From positions 1-64,000 of the forward strand of contig CAYVRT010000005.1 in NCBI GenBank assembly GCA_964453115.1: a DNA stretch of 64,000 nucleotides, read 5' to 3'. A program made the position numbers and the translations under genes. Shown one piece after another: positions 17,832 through 26,289 of this stretch (positions are counted from its first letter, which is position 1; the number at the start of each line of letters is the position of its first letter). The stretch is from JAIWNK01 sp964453115 (lineage in GTDB: Bacteria > Chloroflexota > Anaerolineae > Anaerolineales > Anaerolineaceae). Below the pieces are notes generated by a model that ran no database searches, was not told where the DNA came from, and saw only the letters and a list, made by a program, of their open reading frames with translations.

Positions 17832-19469
17832 TCAGTTCAAATATTCACGCAGATGACGGCTGCGGGTTGGATGACGAAGTTTGCGCAGCGCTTTGGCCTC
17901 AATTTGCCGAATTCGCTCGCGGGTGACATTAAAATAACGACTGACTTCTTCCAGGGTATGATCCTTGCCATCAATCAACCCAAAGCGCAGTTCCAGCACC
18001 TGTCGCTCGCGTTCCGAGAGCGCCCCCAGAGCATTTTGCACCTGTTCGCGCAACATCTCGCGCGCGGCTGCGTCCATCGGCTCCAGCGCCTCATCGTCTT
18101 CAATGAAATCCCCCAGCTGACTGCTCTCCTCATCTCCAACCGGGCGCTCCAACGAAACCGGCTCTTCTGCCGATTGCAAAATGCGCTGCACTTTTGCGGC
18201 TGCAATGATCCAATGACGCTGCACATCCGGCGGCACGGGTTTCTCCTGCGCTTGTGCCTTGCGGATCATTTCTACCTCCTCTGTCGGAAGCAAATCTACC
18301 TCCAGAGCCAGTTCTTCCATCGTTGGCTCACGGCCAAATTTTTGCACCAGGGAGCGCTGCACACGCAGCAGACGTGTAATGGCCTCAAACAAATGCACTG
18401 GGATGCGAATCGTGCGCGCCTGTTCAGCAATATAACGGCTAATGGATTGCCGAATCCACCAGGTGGCATAGGTGCTGAATTTGAAGCCCCGCGTTGGGTC
18501 AAATTTTGCCACCGCCCGCAACAGCCCCAAATTCCCCTCCTGAATCAAATCCAGGAAGGAAATGCCGCGCCCCAAATAGCGCTTGGCAATGCTCACCACC
18601 AGGCGCAAATTGGCACGAATCAGAGTCTGATTTGCTTCTTCAGAGCGCCGACGCACCAATTCTATCTCGGTCTGCAACACCGCCTCAGCAGGCAGGCGCT
18701 GCACCAAAAAATCCAGTTGCAGTTCATCCCCCCCCCGGCTCAAGACAGCATCCAACACCTGCGCCATCTCAGAAGGGAGCAAATACAGGCACAGAAACAA
18801 CGTAAATGCATTGCGTACCAGTTCATCCCACAGGGCATCCTTGCCCCACAGGCCATTGTCCAAAAAGCTACGCAAATAGGCAGGCGCGTCCATCTGCCAC
18901 TGCAAGCGCGAAAGCTGCGCCTCCGATAGAATCAGACGTAAATCTGGCACAGGCTGATCTTTCGCCAGGCGTTCCATGTCCTGTTGCAACCGAATCCAGG
19001 ACGTAATCAAATCCTGCAAAACAGCCTGATACAACGCATGACCGCTATCTTGCGTCGGTGCTGTCAGGCTTAAGTGATGCTGCAAGGCTTGCAAACGCCG
19101 CATGGCTTCAATGCGCGCCGCCAACCGAAATTCGCTATCTGCATCCAGCAGGTGTATCAGTCCAATTTCTTTCAAGTACAATCGCACCGGGTCTTCAGAA
19201 AGCTCCCCGGCCATGTTGGGATCTTCCAAAATCTCGAGCGGGTCATCCAGCGCAAGCTCCGCCCATTCCTCACTGGAACGCGTCAAAGCAGGCTCATCCG
19301 GTTCCTCTTTGGAAAGCGCATCGCCTTCCAGCAACGCCGGGTCCATTTCCTCCGGCAGCAACTTTTTGGGGCGCTCACGGCGCGCTCCATCCTTTTTTGC
19401 TGACACAGTGCGCCCAGCAGAGGATGGCTGAGAGGTGATAGAAGGTGTTTTCTTGGGAGTTCGCGACAT
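17832..19469 (-). CDS. rpoD: RNA polymerase sigma-70 family primary sigma factor
   Basis: 545 residues. Basic/acidic variable N-terminus, region 1.2 (DPVRLYLKEIG), a non-conserved insert of about 170 residues, then region 2 with LRLVVSIAKRY, DLIQEGNLGLLRAV and FSTYATWWIRQSI, region 3, and region 4 with LSERERQVLELRFGL and ERIRQIEAKALRKLRHP. These match primary (group 1) sigma factors, which recognise TTGACA/TATAAT promoters, and such promoters are abundant here. Start ATG 19469 has no Shine-Dalgarno site but an extended -10 six bases upstream, so the message is predicted to be leaderless. The cyclase gene follows. Confidence 0.95.
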   Translation of the reverse strand: MSRTPKKTPSITSQPSSAGRTVSAKKDGARRERPKKLLPEEMDPALLEGDALSKEEPDEPALTRSSEEWAELALDDPLEILEDPNMAGELSEDPVRLYLKEIGLIHLLDADSEFRLAARIEAMRRLQALQHHLSLTAPTQDSGHALYQAVLQDLITSWIRLQQDMERLAKDQPVPDLRLILSEAQLSRLQWQMDAPAYLRSFLDNGLWGKDALWDELVRNAFTLFLCLYLLPSEMAQVLDAVLSRGGDELQLDFLVQRLPAEAVLQTEIELVRRRSEEANQTLIRANLRLVVSIAKRYLGRGISFLDLIQEGNLGLLRAVAKFDPTRGFKFSTYATWWIRQSISRYIAEQARTIRIPVHLFEAITRLLRVQRSLVQKFGREPTMEELALEVDLLPTEEVEMIRKAQAQEKPVPPDVQRHWIIAAAKVQRILQSAEEPVSLERPVGDEESSQLGDFIEDDEALEPMDAAAREMLREQVQNALGALSERERQVLELRFGLIDGKDHTLEEVSRYFNVTRERIRQIEAKALRKLRHPTRSRHLREYLN

Positions 19470-19475
19470 GGGTTA

Positions 19476-19484
19476 ACTATACCA
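19476..19484 (-). promoter_or_regulatory. Extended -10 of rpoD, predicted leaderless
   Basis: On the minus strand TGG-TATAGT, then TAACCC and the rpoD ATG. An extended -10 can compensate for the missing -35. Confidence 0.6.
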
Positions 19485-19514
19485 TAAAAAATTTTTTTAC
19501 GGTTTGCAAGCGCA

Positions 19515-19542
19515 TTTCAACCTTGGATGAACAGGGTATAAT
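19515..19542 (+). promoter_or_regulatory. Promoter of LysM lipoprotein, predicted leaderless
   Basis: Perfect TATAAT (19537-19542) with a weak TTTCAA (19515-19520) 16 bases upstream; seven bases separate the -10 from the ATG at 19550. Divergent from the rpoD promoter. Confidence 0.65.
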
Positions 19543-19549
19543 CCAAGAC

Positions 19550-20506
19550 ATGAAACCCTATCATTTGCTGATCGTTTTTGTACTGCTTGTGCTAATGGGC
19601 TGCCAAAACACACCTCCCATCATCCAGCAGCCGCTGCCCTCGCCCAGCCTGGCTCGCACCCCTTACCACAGCCCCGCTCAAACCACCACGGCAACCCCAG
19701 CCACTGCCCCAACCTTCACCCCGCTGCCCTCGCCCAGCCCCACACCCCGCACACACACTGTCCGCCTCAACGAAGATTTATTCGGCATCTCCCTGGCCTA
19801 TGGCACCACGGTTGAAGAACTGCGCCTCCTCAACCCGGATGTTAACCCCAACGCCATGCGGGTTGGCACAGTGCTGATTCTGCCACCCGCCAAAGGCCAA
19901 CCCACCCAACGCCCACTCGCCCCCACCCCGGTTGCCCTGCTCAGCCAACAACCTGTCTGCCAGCCTGATTCTGGCGGCGGACTATGGTGCTTCTGGTTAA
20001 TTGAAAACCCATTTGAGCAGCGAGTAGAAGCCATTACCGCCACTTTCCAACTGCGCACTGCTGCCGAAGACCGACTTCAGCCCAGCGCTCTGTTGCTAGA
20101 TGGCATTCCGCCCCAATCGGCCTTGCCCCTCGCAGCCTATTTTTCAGCCCCCATTTCCCAGCCCTACCAAATCTCTGCTGAACTGACCAGTGCCGTCGCT
20201 CTACAAGGTAATGATACGCGCCACCTGCCCCTGGTGCTGGAAGAAGTGCAATGGATGGCTGAGCCTGCTGACCCACGCAGTGCCGCTATCACCTGTTTCA
20301 TGCATCTATCAGAAGATGCGCAATCCGCTACCAGTCGCATCTGGCTGCTGGCAATTGCCTACGATTTGAATGGGCAGGTTACCGGGCTGCGCCGCCAGGA
20401 ATGGAGCGCCCCACTCCAACCCGGGCAAACCATTCCCTGCCAGATGACGCTTTATGGACTGAATGCAATTGCCAACGTCCAACTCTTTGCAGAAGCCAGC
20501 CCCTAA
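19550..20506 (+). CDS. LysM-domain lipoprotein
   Basis: 318 residues. Signal peptide with lipobox LVLMGC (acylated cysteine about residue 18), a Pro/Thr linker, and one LysM domain (about 65-110: HTVRLNEDLFGISLAYGTTVEELRLLN to GTVLILPP), which binds N-acetylglucosamine polymers such as peptidoglycan. The remaining 200 residues form a beta-rich domain of unknown role with two or more cysteines. The frame opens at 19445, inside rpoD upstream DNA, but the ATG at 19550 gives the signal peptide. Convergent with the following lipoprotein gene, 1 base apart. Confidence 0.85.
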   Translation: MKPYHLLIVFVLLVLMGCQNTPPIIQQPLPSPSLARTPYHSPAQTTTATPATAPTFTPLPSPSPTPRTHTVRLNEDLFGISLAYGTTVEELRLLNPDVNPNAMRVGTVLILPPAKGQPTQRPLAPTPVALLSQQPVCQPDSGGGLWCFWLIENPFEQRVEAITATFQLRTAAEDRLQPSALLLDGIPPQSALPLAAYFSAPISQPYQISAELTSAVALQGNDTRHLPLVLEEVQWMAEPADPRSAAITCFMHLSEDAQSATSRIWLLAIAYDLNGQVTGLRRQEWSAPLQPGQTIPCQMTLYGLNAIANVQLFAEASP

Positions 20507-20507
20507 T

Positions 20508-21947
20508 TTATTTATAATTCCAGATGTAATAATCTTCCCAGGTGCAAATGGGTTCCGGTGAAGGCAAATTCAAACATACCTGATAATGCACAATTGTGGA
20601 ATTGGGGGCCCCCGTCATTGGCTCAATCATCAACTGAGCGGCTCCTTGCGCATCGGTTAACGGAAGGGGCAATGAAAACTGCCGCCCATCCGTCGTTGAA
20701 ACCATCAGCGTGCCGCCTACGCCAGCAATCGGTTGCAACCCGGAGCGTTGCGCCACCTGAACATATATCACCTGCACTTCACCCGCCGAAATGCGCGGCT
20801 TTTCCTCACTCACCGTCAGCAAGACCATGTCTGGAGAATAGAGCGGACGCAGCAAAACCTCAGGCGGGGCAGGAAATTGCTGCAAATACGTCACCCCCAA
20901 AGCCAGGAAACGCACACGCAGGGCCGGTGCGCCGCGTCCATTGTAGACCAGGCAATAATTCTCAAAACACTGGCGATATTCAAAATGGTCCAGCGTGACT
21001 ACGCTTGAGATGGGCAACCCCGAAAAAGCCACTCCGCCATGTTGGGCAAGGAACTGGTCAAACTCAACCGGCACGTAATAACCCAATTCACCTTGTGTGG
21101 GATAAAAAACCATTTGTGCATTCATGCCAGGGGACTGCGGCGGGTCAGATGGCATGCCCAGCCAGCGGGCAATGGGGCGCAGCGCCACCTGATTGGGGTC
21201 TCCGGTTGGCGAATAGACAACAGCCCCATCATACACCTGTTGCAACAAACCATCGGGCCCCACCATCGGACGGGTCAAAGGCACCCCCAAAATATCCAAC
21301 CCGAATGCATTCATCCCCGCCAGGAAAATTTCATCTTCGCTACCCTGACTGGCAATCACCTCACTCCCCGAACGCGCTGAATAACGGCAATACGTATCGC
21401 AGGCAAACACCCCATAGGCCAGCAAATGCACCTCACCTTGCGCATCGTTCATCAATTGATAAAACCCCAGGTTCTCAAAATACTGTTCCACGCGCTGCTT
21501 GCGATAATCAAAGCGCGGTTGCGTCAGCGGCTTGCCCACATAGCGTGCGCCCTGTAATGATTGATACAACGGAACAAAGGCCGGGTAAATGGTATAACCA
21601 TCCACCACCAGCCCTTGCCCGCCAGCCGGTGCATCCGGCGCATCCTGAACGTTCAAGGCAATGCCCAACGGCATAAACTTAAACCGATTGGCATCCAGCG
21701 GATCATAGCACAACATGCCGGCTTCCAAATATTGACAGTCGTAATTGTGATAATGAAACAGGCCGGTCAACGCCGGGCCAAATAGCATCTCTCCACCCAA
21801 AGTTTGATAGGCCTCACGCAGCAAAGGATCAACTGCCACGAAGGCAGAATGAGTAGGCTGCTGCTCAAGCCCCGACCCATTACAAGCGGAGAAAATCAGC
21901 AGCAGCGCCATCCCAAAAGCAACTGTTTGTACAATTCGATTTTTCAT
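20508..21947 (-). CDS. Lipoprotein with LGFP-like repeats
   Basis: 479 residues. Signal peptide with lipobox LIFSAC (cysteine about residue 22). The body has repeated segments of the type LGxPLTxP ... QxYxxGxVxY (for example around residues 45-75, 130-165, 225-270), resembling LGFP-type surface repeats, followed by a C-terminal beta-sandwich-like domain (about 380-479). Likely an exported surface protein. Possible -10 TATCGA six bases before the ATG is weak. It lies just after the epimerase gene on the same strand, about 19 bases away, and may be cotranscribed. Confidence 0.78.
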   Translation of the reverse strand: MKNRIVQTVAFGMALLLIFSACNGSGLEQQPTHSAFVAVDPLLREAYQTLGGEMLFGPALTGLFHYHNYDCQYLEAGMLCYDPLDANRFKFMPLGIALNVQDAPDAPAGGQGLVVDGYTIYPAFVPLYQSLQGARYVGKPLTQPRFDYRKQRVEQYFENLGFYQLMNDAQGEVHLLAYGVFACDTYCRYSARSGSEVIASQGSEDEIFLAGMNAFGLDILGVPLTRPMVGPDGLLQQVYDGAVVYSPTGDPNQVALRPIARWLGMPSDPPQSPGMNAQMVFYPTQGELGYYVPVEFDQFLAQHGGVAFSGLPISSVVTLDHFEYRQCFENYCLVYNGRGAPALRVRFLALGVTYLQQFPAPPEVLLRPLYSPDMVLLTVSEEKPRISAGEVQVIYVQVAQRSGLQPIAGVGGTLMVSTTDGRQFSLPLPLTDAQGAAQLMIEPMTGAPNSTIVHYQVCLNLPSPEPICTWEDYYIWNYK

Positions 21948-21966
21948 ACTTGCTCGATAAAAGGTT

Positions 21967-22911
21967 TTAAGAAATTAAACTGCCTTCTTTGCGAAAGCGC
22001 GGGTCGCGTTCCAGCGTTAGTCGCAGCCCTTTTTCCAGCGAAATGGTAGGCTGATACCCCAACAGGGTGCGCGCCAGGGTCAAATCGGCACAGAGACGCG
22101 GGATTCCACCTTCATTGCGCGGGTTGGTAACAATTTGCGGCTGCCCACCAGTAACTTCCATGACAGTTTGTGCCAATTGCCGCACACTTGTCTCCTGTCC
22201 ACTGCCAACATTGATCACACGTTGATTAACATTCGGCGCCGTAGATGCAGCAATCAACGCGTAGACCACATCATCCACATAGGCATAATCGCGGGTTTGA
22301 TTGCCATCCCCATGAATAACAATCGTACCTTGTTGTAAGGCCTGAATCAGGAAATAGGGAATCACGGGCGCGTGAACGGGTGGAATATGCTGCCCTGGAC
22401 CATAAGCATTGAAGACACGTAGCGAAACCGTCTCGATCCCCCACAAGGCGCCAATTGTATGGACGTAATGCTCAGCAGCCAGCTTGGAAACTGCATAAGG
22501 TGAGCGGGGACTGGGGGTTTGTGTTTCATTGACCGGCTGCACCGCCTGATTGCCATACACCGCACCAGACGAGACAAACACCACTCGCCGCACACCCACA
22601 TCGCGCATCGCTTCCATCAGGCACACCGTGCCGCCCACATTCACTTCGTTATATTCACGCGGGTAAAGGACCGATTCCGGCACCAGTACGCGCGCAGCCA
22701 GATGATACACACAATCCACATCCTGAAGCAAGGTCCACAATCGTGGACGGTCGTTCACATCGCCGCGCGTAAAATGTACTTCGGGTGGGAGAACAGAAGG
22801 GTCGCCGGTAGATAAATCATCTACCCCACGCACCACATGTCCCTCCCGCACCAGAAATCTCGCCAATGCCGAACCCAAAAAACCGGCTGCACCGGTAATG
22901 AGAAAACGCAT
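21967..22911 (-). CDS. NAD-dependent sugar-nucleotide epimerase/dehydratase
   Basis: 314 residues, extended short-chain dehydrogenase family. Rossmann motif GAAGFLG at residues 7-13, catalytic SSGAVYG and YAVSK (Tyr and Lys), and FNAYGPGQ plus NQTRDYAYVDDV, all typical of UDP-glucose 4-epimerase-type enzymes that act on nucleotide sugars for polysaccharide synthesis. The ATG at 22911 is chosen because it starts at the MRFLITG strand; a TATAAT lies six bases upstream. Exact substrate cannot be told. The upstream region holds a 20-bp palindrome. Confidence 0.9.
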   Translation of the reverse strand: MRFLITGAAGFLGSALARFLVREGHVVRGVDDLSTGDPSVLPPEVHFTRGDVNDRPRLWTLLQDVDCVYHLAARVLVPESVLYPREYNEVNVGGTVCLMEAMRDVGVRRVVFVSSGAVYGNQAVQPVNETQTPSPRSPYAVSKLAAEHYVHTIGALWGIETVSLRVFNAYGPGQHIPPVHAPVIPYFLIQALQQGTIVIHGDGNQTRDYAYVDDVVYALIAASTAPNVNQRVINVGSGQETSVRQLAQTVMEVTGGQPQIVTNPRNEGGIPRLCADLTLARTLLGYQPTISLEKGLRLTLERDPRFRKEGSLIS

Positions 22912-22917
22912 GCCATC

Positions 22918-22943
22918 ATTATAGCACAACGGGTCCGTTGTGC
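22918..22943 (-). promoter_or_regulatory. -10 element plus palindrome upstream of epimerase
   Basis: Minus-strand TATAAT (22918-22923) lies six bases before the ATG. Immediately upstream, GCACAACGG (22924-22932), GT, CCGTTGTGC (22935-22943) is a perfect 9+9 inverted repeat that fills the -35/-10 spacer. It could be a repressor operator. No T-run follows it, so it is a poor terminator for pcp. Confidence 0.6.
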
Positions 22944-22948
22944 GCCAT

Positions 22949-23557
22949 TCAAATCGCCGAATTAGCCGCCTGCTCAATCACAGCCAGAATCGCCCGCACG
23001 GCGCGCAAATCGGCTTCCAGGCTCATGCTCGGCATCCTCTCGCTCCCTGCTGCAACCTGTTCGGGCAAGGCCGGCAAATGCACAAAACCCGCCAAAACCG
23101 AGCTACCTGCCAGGTGATGCAAAACCGTATACAATACCTGATTGCAAAGATACGCCCCGGCCGAAAGCGAAAGCTCCGCCGGCACTCCGGCCACCTGCAC
23201 GGCCCGCAGCATTTCACGGACGGGCAAAGTGACAAAATGAGCCGCCGGGCCACCCGGCACAACCGGCAAATCGGTCACAATCTGCCCGGTGTTATCCGCA
23301 ATCCGATAATCAAGCAAATTAATCGCCACCCGCTCAATCGAAATCACCGCCCGTCGGCTCGCCTCGCCCAGACATACTACCGCCTGTGGCCTGAAAGAAT
23401 CCACAGCCCGCAACAAAACCTGCGGCGCCTGTTGCCCATCCACCGGCAAAACAAGACCCTGTACCGTCGTTTTCCCAGCCAGTTGCTCCACAACCTGCTG
23501 CGAAGGGTTCAGAGCACTCCCCCCAAATGGTTCAAAACCGGTCAACAAAATTCGCAT
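22949..23557 (-). CDS. pcp: Pyroglutamyl-peptidase I
   Basis: 202 residues, peptidase family C15; removes N-terminal pyroglutamate from peptides in the cytosol. Seen: N-terminal LLTGFEPFGG, the glutamate region SIERVAINLLDYRIADN, the catalytic cysteine in LSAGAYLCNQ, and the catalytic histidine in AGFVHLPALP. Length is normal. The ATG has GAGGAGG upstream. Followed on the same strand by the epimerase after 37 bases that contain a separate promoter. Confidence 0.94.
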   Translation of the reverse strand: MRILLTGFEPFGGSALNPSQQVVEQLAGKTTVQGLVLPVDGQQAPQVLLRAVDSFRPQAVVCLGEASRRAVISIERVAINLLDYRIADNTGQIVTDLPVVPGGPAAHFVTLPVREMLRAVQVAGVPAELSLSAGAYLCNQVLYTVLHHLAGSSVLAGFVHLPALPEQVAAGSERMPSMSLEADLRAVRAILAVIEQAANSAI

Positions 23558-23607
23558 CGTTGCCTCCTCTAATATTTTTCCTACATCGCTCTATCAAAAT
23601 CCTAACA

Positions 23608-23656
23608 CAAACGGGGTAAGATACAAGCATCAAAAACAATATTTCTTACCCGTTTG
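23608..23656 (+). promoter_or_regulatory. Long inverted repeat in front of hsp20
   Basis: Left arm CAAACGGGGTAAGA (23608-23621) and right arm TCTTACCCGTTTG (23644-23656) are complementary except for one extra G, with a 22-base loop. The right arm ends on the first G of the hsp20 ribosome-binding site GGAGGT (23656-23661). TAAGAT (23617-23622) inside the left arm could be a -10. It is therefore either an operator around the promoter or, if transcription starts upstream, an RNA hairpin next to the ribosome-binding site. Confidence 0.7.
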
Positions 23657-23663
23657 GAGGTGT

Positions 23664-24101
23664 ATGATGATGATCCGTCGAATTGTACCAAACCCATGGC
23701 TTGAGGCTGAACGAGTGCAAAACGAAATGAATCGCCTGTTCAATGCTGCCTTTAGCCGCAGCCAATCCACGCCTTGCTTCCCCGCCATTAACGTCTGGGC
23801 CAGCGATGAAAAACAAATTGTCACCGCCGAGCTGCCCGGCATCGGCCTGGAAGACCTGGAAATCAATGTTGTTGGCCAAACGCTCACCATCAGCGGCGAA
23901 CGCAAAGCCCCACAACTGCCAGAAGGCGCCCGCTATCATCGCCAGGAATGCGGCCATGGCAAATTCACCCGCAGCCTCTCCCTGCTCTACCCGGTAGACA
24001 TGGAAAAGGTCGAAGCCGCACTCGAAAATGGCGTCCTGCGCATTGTGCTGCCGCGGGCCGAACAAGATAAGCCGCGCAAAATTGCGGTGCGCGTCTCGTA
24101 G
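23664..24101 (+). CDS. Hsp20/alpha-crystallin small heat-shock protein
   Basis: 145 residues. Small heat-shock proteins hold unfolding proteins in an ATP-independent way. The alpha-crystallin domain spans about residues 40-135, with INVWASDEKQIVTAELPGI, LTISGERK and the closing ENGVLRIVLPR strand; the C-terminus has KIAVRV in place of a clear IxI. Three ATGs occur in tandem (23664, 23667, 23670); the GGAGGT at 23656-23661 best suits the second or third. First gene of an hsp20 pair; the upstream inverted repeat probably controls it. Confidence 0.94.
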   Translation: MMMIRRIVPNPWLEAERVQNEMNRLFNAAFSRSQSTPCFPAINVWASDEKQIVTAELPGIGLEDLEINVVGQTLTISGERKAPQLPEGARYHRQECGHGKFTRSLSLLYPVDMEKVEAALENGVLRIVLPRAEQDKPRKIAVRVS

Positions 24102-24135
24102 ATCCCAAGCTCATCAAATTTTTTGGAGGTGTACC

Positions 24136-24540
24136 ATGTCCAACGAACTGGAACAAGTCAAGAAAGCATCACCTGAACCCTACGGCGACTCGGAGCGAAC
24201 CCGCGATCGGCGTGTCTATATCCCGGCATCCGACATCTACGAAACCGAGGATGCCATGTACATCATCGCCGATGTGCCAGGTGTCCACCAACAAAACGTT
24301 GAAATTACGCTGGAGAAAAACGTCCTCACAATTACAGCCTATCCGCTGGAGGAAACCTTTGAAGGGTTATCCCTGGTATATGGCGAATATGGGTATGGTG
24401 ACCTGGAGCGCCGCTTCGTTCTCTCGAATGCCATTGACCAGGAGAAAATTGAAGCAACGGTTCAAAATGGCGTTCTCACGCTGCGACTGCCCAAGGCCGG
24501 GCCAGCCAAGAGCCGCAAAATTACCGTCCAAGGCGCCTAG
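24136..24540 (+). CDS. Hsp20/alpha-crystallin small heat-shock protein, second copy
   Basis: 134 residues. Charged N-terminal arm, then the alpha-crystallin domain from IPASDIYETEDAMYIIADVPGV through ENGVLTL-type VQNGVLTLRLPKA and a C-terminal RKITVQ. The ATG at 24136 has GGAGGT upstream in a context nearly the same as in the first copy. Only about 40% resemblance by eye to its neighbour, so the pair is probably an old duplication forming mixed oligomers or serving different clients. A strong terminator follows. Confidence 0.94.
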   Translation: MSNELEQVKKASPEPYGDSERTRDRRVYIPASDIYETEDAMYIIADVPGVHQQNVEITLEKNVLTITAYPLEETFEGLSLVYGEYGYGDLERRFVLSNAIDQEKIEATVQNGVLTLRLPKAGPAKSRKITVQGA

Positions 24541-24564
24541 CCGACCGCCCAACCAGCCAATTTC

Positions 24565-24595
24565 ATCCCTCCCCTCAGGGGGAGGGATTTTTGTT
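24565..24595 (+). terminator. Terminator after the hsp20 pair
   Basis: ATCCCTCCCC (24565-24574), TCA loop, GGGGGAGGGAT (24578-24588) and a following TTTTTGTTT run. Confidence 0.9.
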
Positions 24596-24629
24596 TGGGC
24601 GCAAAGGGGCTTGTTTTGGCATGTTGGTG

Positions 24630-24635
24630 TATAAT
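24630..24635 (+). promoter_or_regulatory. -10 of lipid kinase gene, predicted leaderless
   Basis: Perfect TATAAT, then CAATTT, then the ATG at 24642. No ribosome-binding site. Confidence 0.6.
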
Positions 24636-24641
24636 CAATTT

Positions 24642-25589
24642 ATGTTACGTTACAAAGTGATTGCCAACCCGGTATCCAATCATGGCGAAGGCGCTCGCAG
24701 CATCCCAATCGTTGAGCAAATGCTCAAAGACTTGCGAGTAGATTTTGAATTGGTGCGCACCGAACGCCCCCTACACGCCATGGAATTGGCTGAGGTTTCG
24801 GCCAGTGAAGGCTTTAACGCCATTGTTGTAATTGGCGGGGATGGCACTGTGAATGAAGCGATTAACGGCCTGATGAAAACCCACCTCAAGGGTGATGGCC
24901 CGGCCTGCCTGGGCGTCATTCCTACTGGGCGCGGCAATGATTTTGCTTTCAGCATGGGCATTCCCACCGACCTGGTTACAAGCTGCCTGGCGCTCGTCGC
25001 CGAAAAGCGCCACTTCATTGATGTTGGACGCTGCATAGGCGGCGATTTTCCGCACGGACGTTTCTTCGGCAATGGCGTTGGGATTGGATTTGATGCGGTT
25101 GTTGGTTTTGAGGCCGCCAAAATGACCTGGGTAAGGGGCTTTGCCAATTACGCCCTCTCGGCCTTGCGCACCATGTATCTCTACGCCCACGCCCCCATTT
25201 TGCAAATTGAACTGGACGACCGGCTCTTCGTCCAGGCCAGCCTGCTAATTTCAATCATGAACGGGCGGCGCATGGGCGGCGGGTTCCTGATGGCCCCCGA
25301 AAGCAAGCCCAATGATGGCAGCTTCGATTTGTGCATTGCCCGCCAAATGTCAAAATGGCGTGTACTGACCACCATCCCGCGCTTTATGAATGGCACACAA
25401 ATGCGCAGCCCCGACATCACCATGGCACGCAGCCATCATATCAAAGTCACGGCCTTGCAAGGCAGCATCCCCGCCCATTGCGATGGCGAAACCATCTGCA
25501 CTGCCGGGCAAAGCCTGACAATTGAAATTTTCCCTAAACAGGTTGAATTAATCATTTCCTTTCTCAAAAGCGATGCCCCTCAAACATAA
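24642..25589 (+). CDS. Diacylglycerol kinase-family lipid kinase (DagK/YegS/LCB5 type)
   Basis: 315 residues. The family phosphorylates diacylglycerol or related lipids with ATP at the membrane face. Seen: N-terminal YKVIANPVSNHGEG, the catalytic GGDGTVNEAINGL at about residues 63-75, IPTGRGNDFA, and GNGVGIGFDA. The C-terminal part is beta-rich, as in the family, and ends with the HCDGE motif. The ATG at 24642 is chosen because it begins the first strand and has a TATAAT just upstream. Overlaps plsC by 17 bases, pointing to joint work in phospholipid turnover. Confidence 0.92.
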   Translation: MLRYKVIANPVSNHGEGARSIPIVEQMLKDLRVDFELVRTERPLHAMELAEVSASEGFNAIVVIGGDGTVNEAINGLMKTHLKGDGPACLGVIPTGRGNDFAFSMGIPTDLVTSCLALVAEKRHFIDVGRCIGGDFPHGRFFGNGVGIGFDAVVGFEAAKMTWVRGFANYALSALRTMYLYAHAPILQIELDDRLFVQASLLISIMNGRRMGGGFLMAPESKPNDGSFDLCIARQMSKWRVLTTIPRFMNGTQMRSPDITMARSHHIKVTALQGSIPAHCDGETICTAGQSLTIEIFPKQVELIISFLKSDAPQT

Positions 25590-26289
25590 CATCACCCGGC
25601 TGGTCAATGCCATGCTGCGCCGTGCCCTGAGACTGGCCTTGGATCTTGATATTCATGAATTTGAACGAATCCCCCAACGCGGCCCGTTGCTGCTGGTCTT
25701 CAACCACATCAACTTTCTGGATGCCCCGATTGCCTTCTCGCACATGGAATCGCACCCGATTGTTGCGCTGGTCAAAACCGAAAATTGGCGCAACCCATTC
25801 TTTGGACTATTGTTTAACCTGTGGGGAGGCATCCCCATCCAGCGCGGCGAAGCCGACCGGAGCGCTTTCCAAAAAGCCATTCTTGCCCTCCAAGAAAACA
25901 AAATCATTGCCATTGCCCCCGAGGGTACCCGCAGTGGCACAGGTGTTCTGCAAACCGGTCACGATGGTGTGGCATTGCTTGCCTACCGCAGCGGGGCGCC
26001 CATTCTACCGCTCATCTATTATGGTGTGGAAAAGTTCTGGCCCAACCTGCGCCGTCTGCGCCGCACCGAATGTCATGTGCGCGTTGGCGAACCATTTCGC
26101 CTCCATCAGAACGGCCTGGCAATGAACCGACAACGCATCCAAGAAGCCACAACCGAGATCATGTACCAAATGGCACGCTGGCTGCCGCCCGAATATCGCG
26201 GCCCCTATGCCGACCTGACGCAGGCCTCACAGCATTCCATCACCTTCATTCCAGCGGAAGAAATTGGCCGTCCTCACGAAAAGGGATGA
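25573..26289 (+). CDS. plsC: 1-acylglycerol-3-phosphate acyltransferase
   Basis: 238 residues. PlsC-type enzymes acylate lysophosphatidic acid to phosphatidic acid. The HX4D box is present as NHINFLD, and the second box as PEGTRSGTG; GGIPIQRGE lies between them. One amphipathic or membrane-touching N-terminal segment. The start lies inside the end of the lipid kinase gene, so expression is coupled. Ends convergently with the DarT-HD gene, overlapping 16 bases. Together the two genes could recycle diacylglycerol through phosphatidic acid. Confidence 0.92.
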   Translation: MPLKHNITRLVNAMLRRALRLALDLDIHEFERIPQRGPLLLVFNHINFLDAPIAFSHMESHPIVALVKTENWRNPFFGLLFNLWGGIPIQRGEADRSAFQKAILALQENKIIAIAPEGTRSGTGVLQTGHDGVALLAYRSGAPILPLIYYGVEKFWPNLRRLRRTECHVRVGEPFRLHQNGLAMNRQRIQEATTEIMYQMARWLPPEYRGPYADLTQASQHSITFIPAEEIGRPHEKG

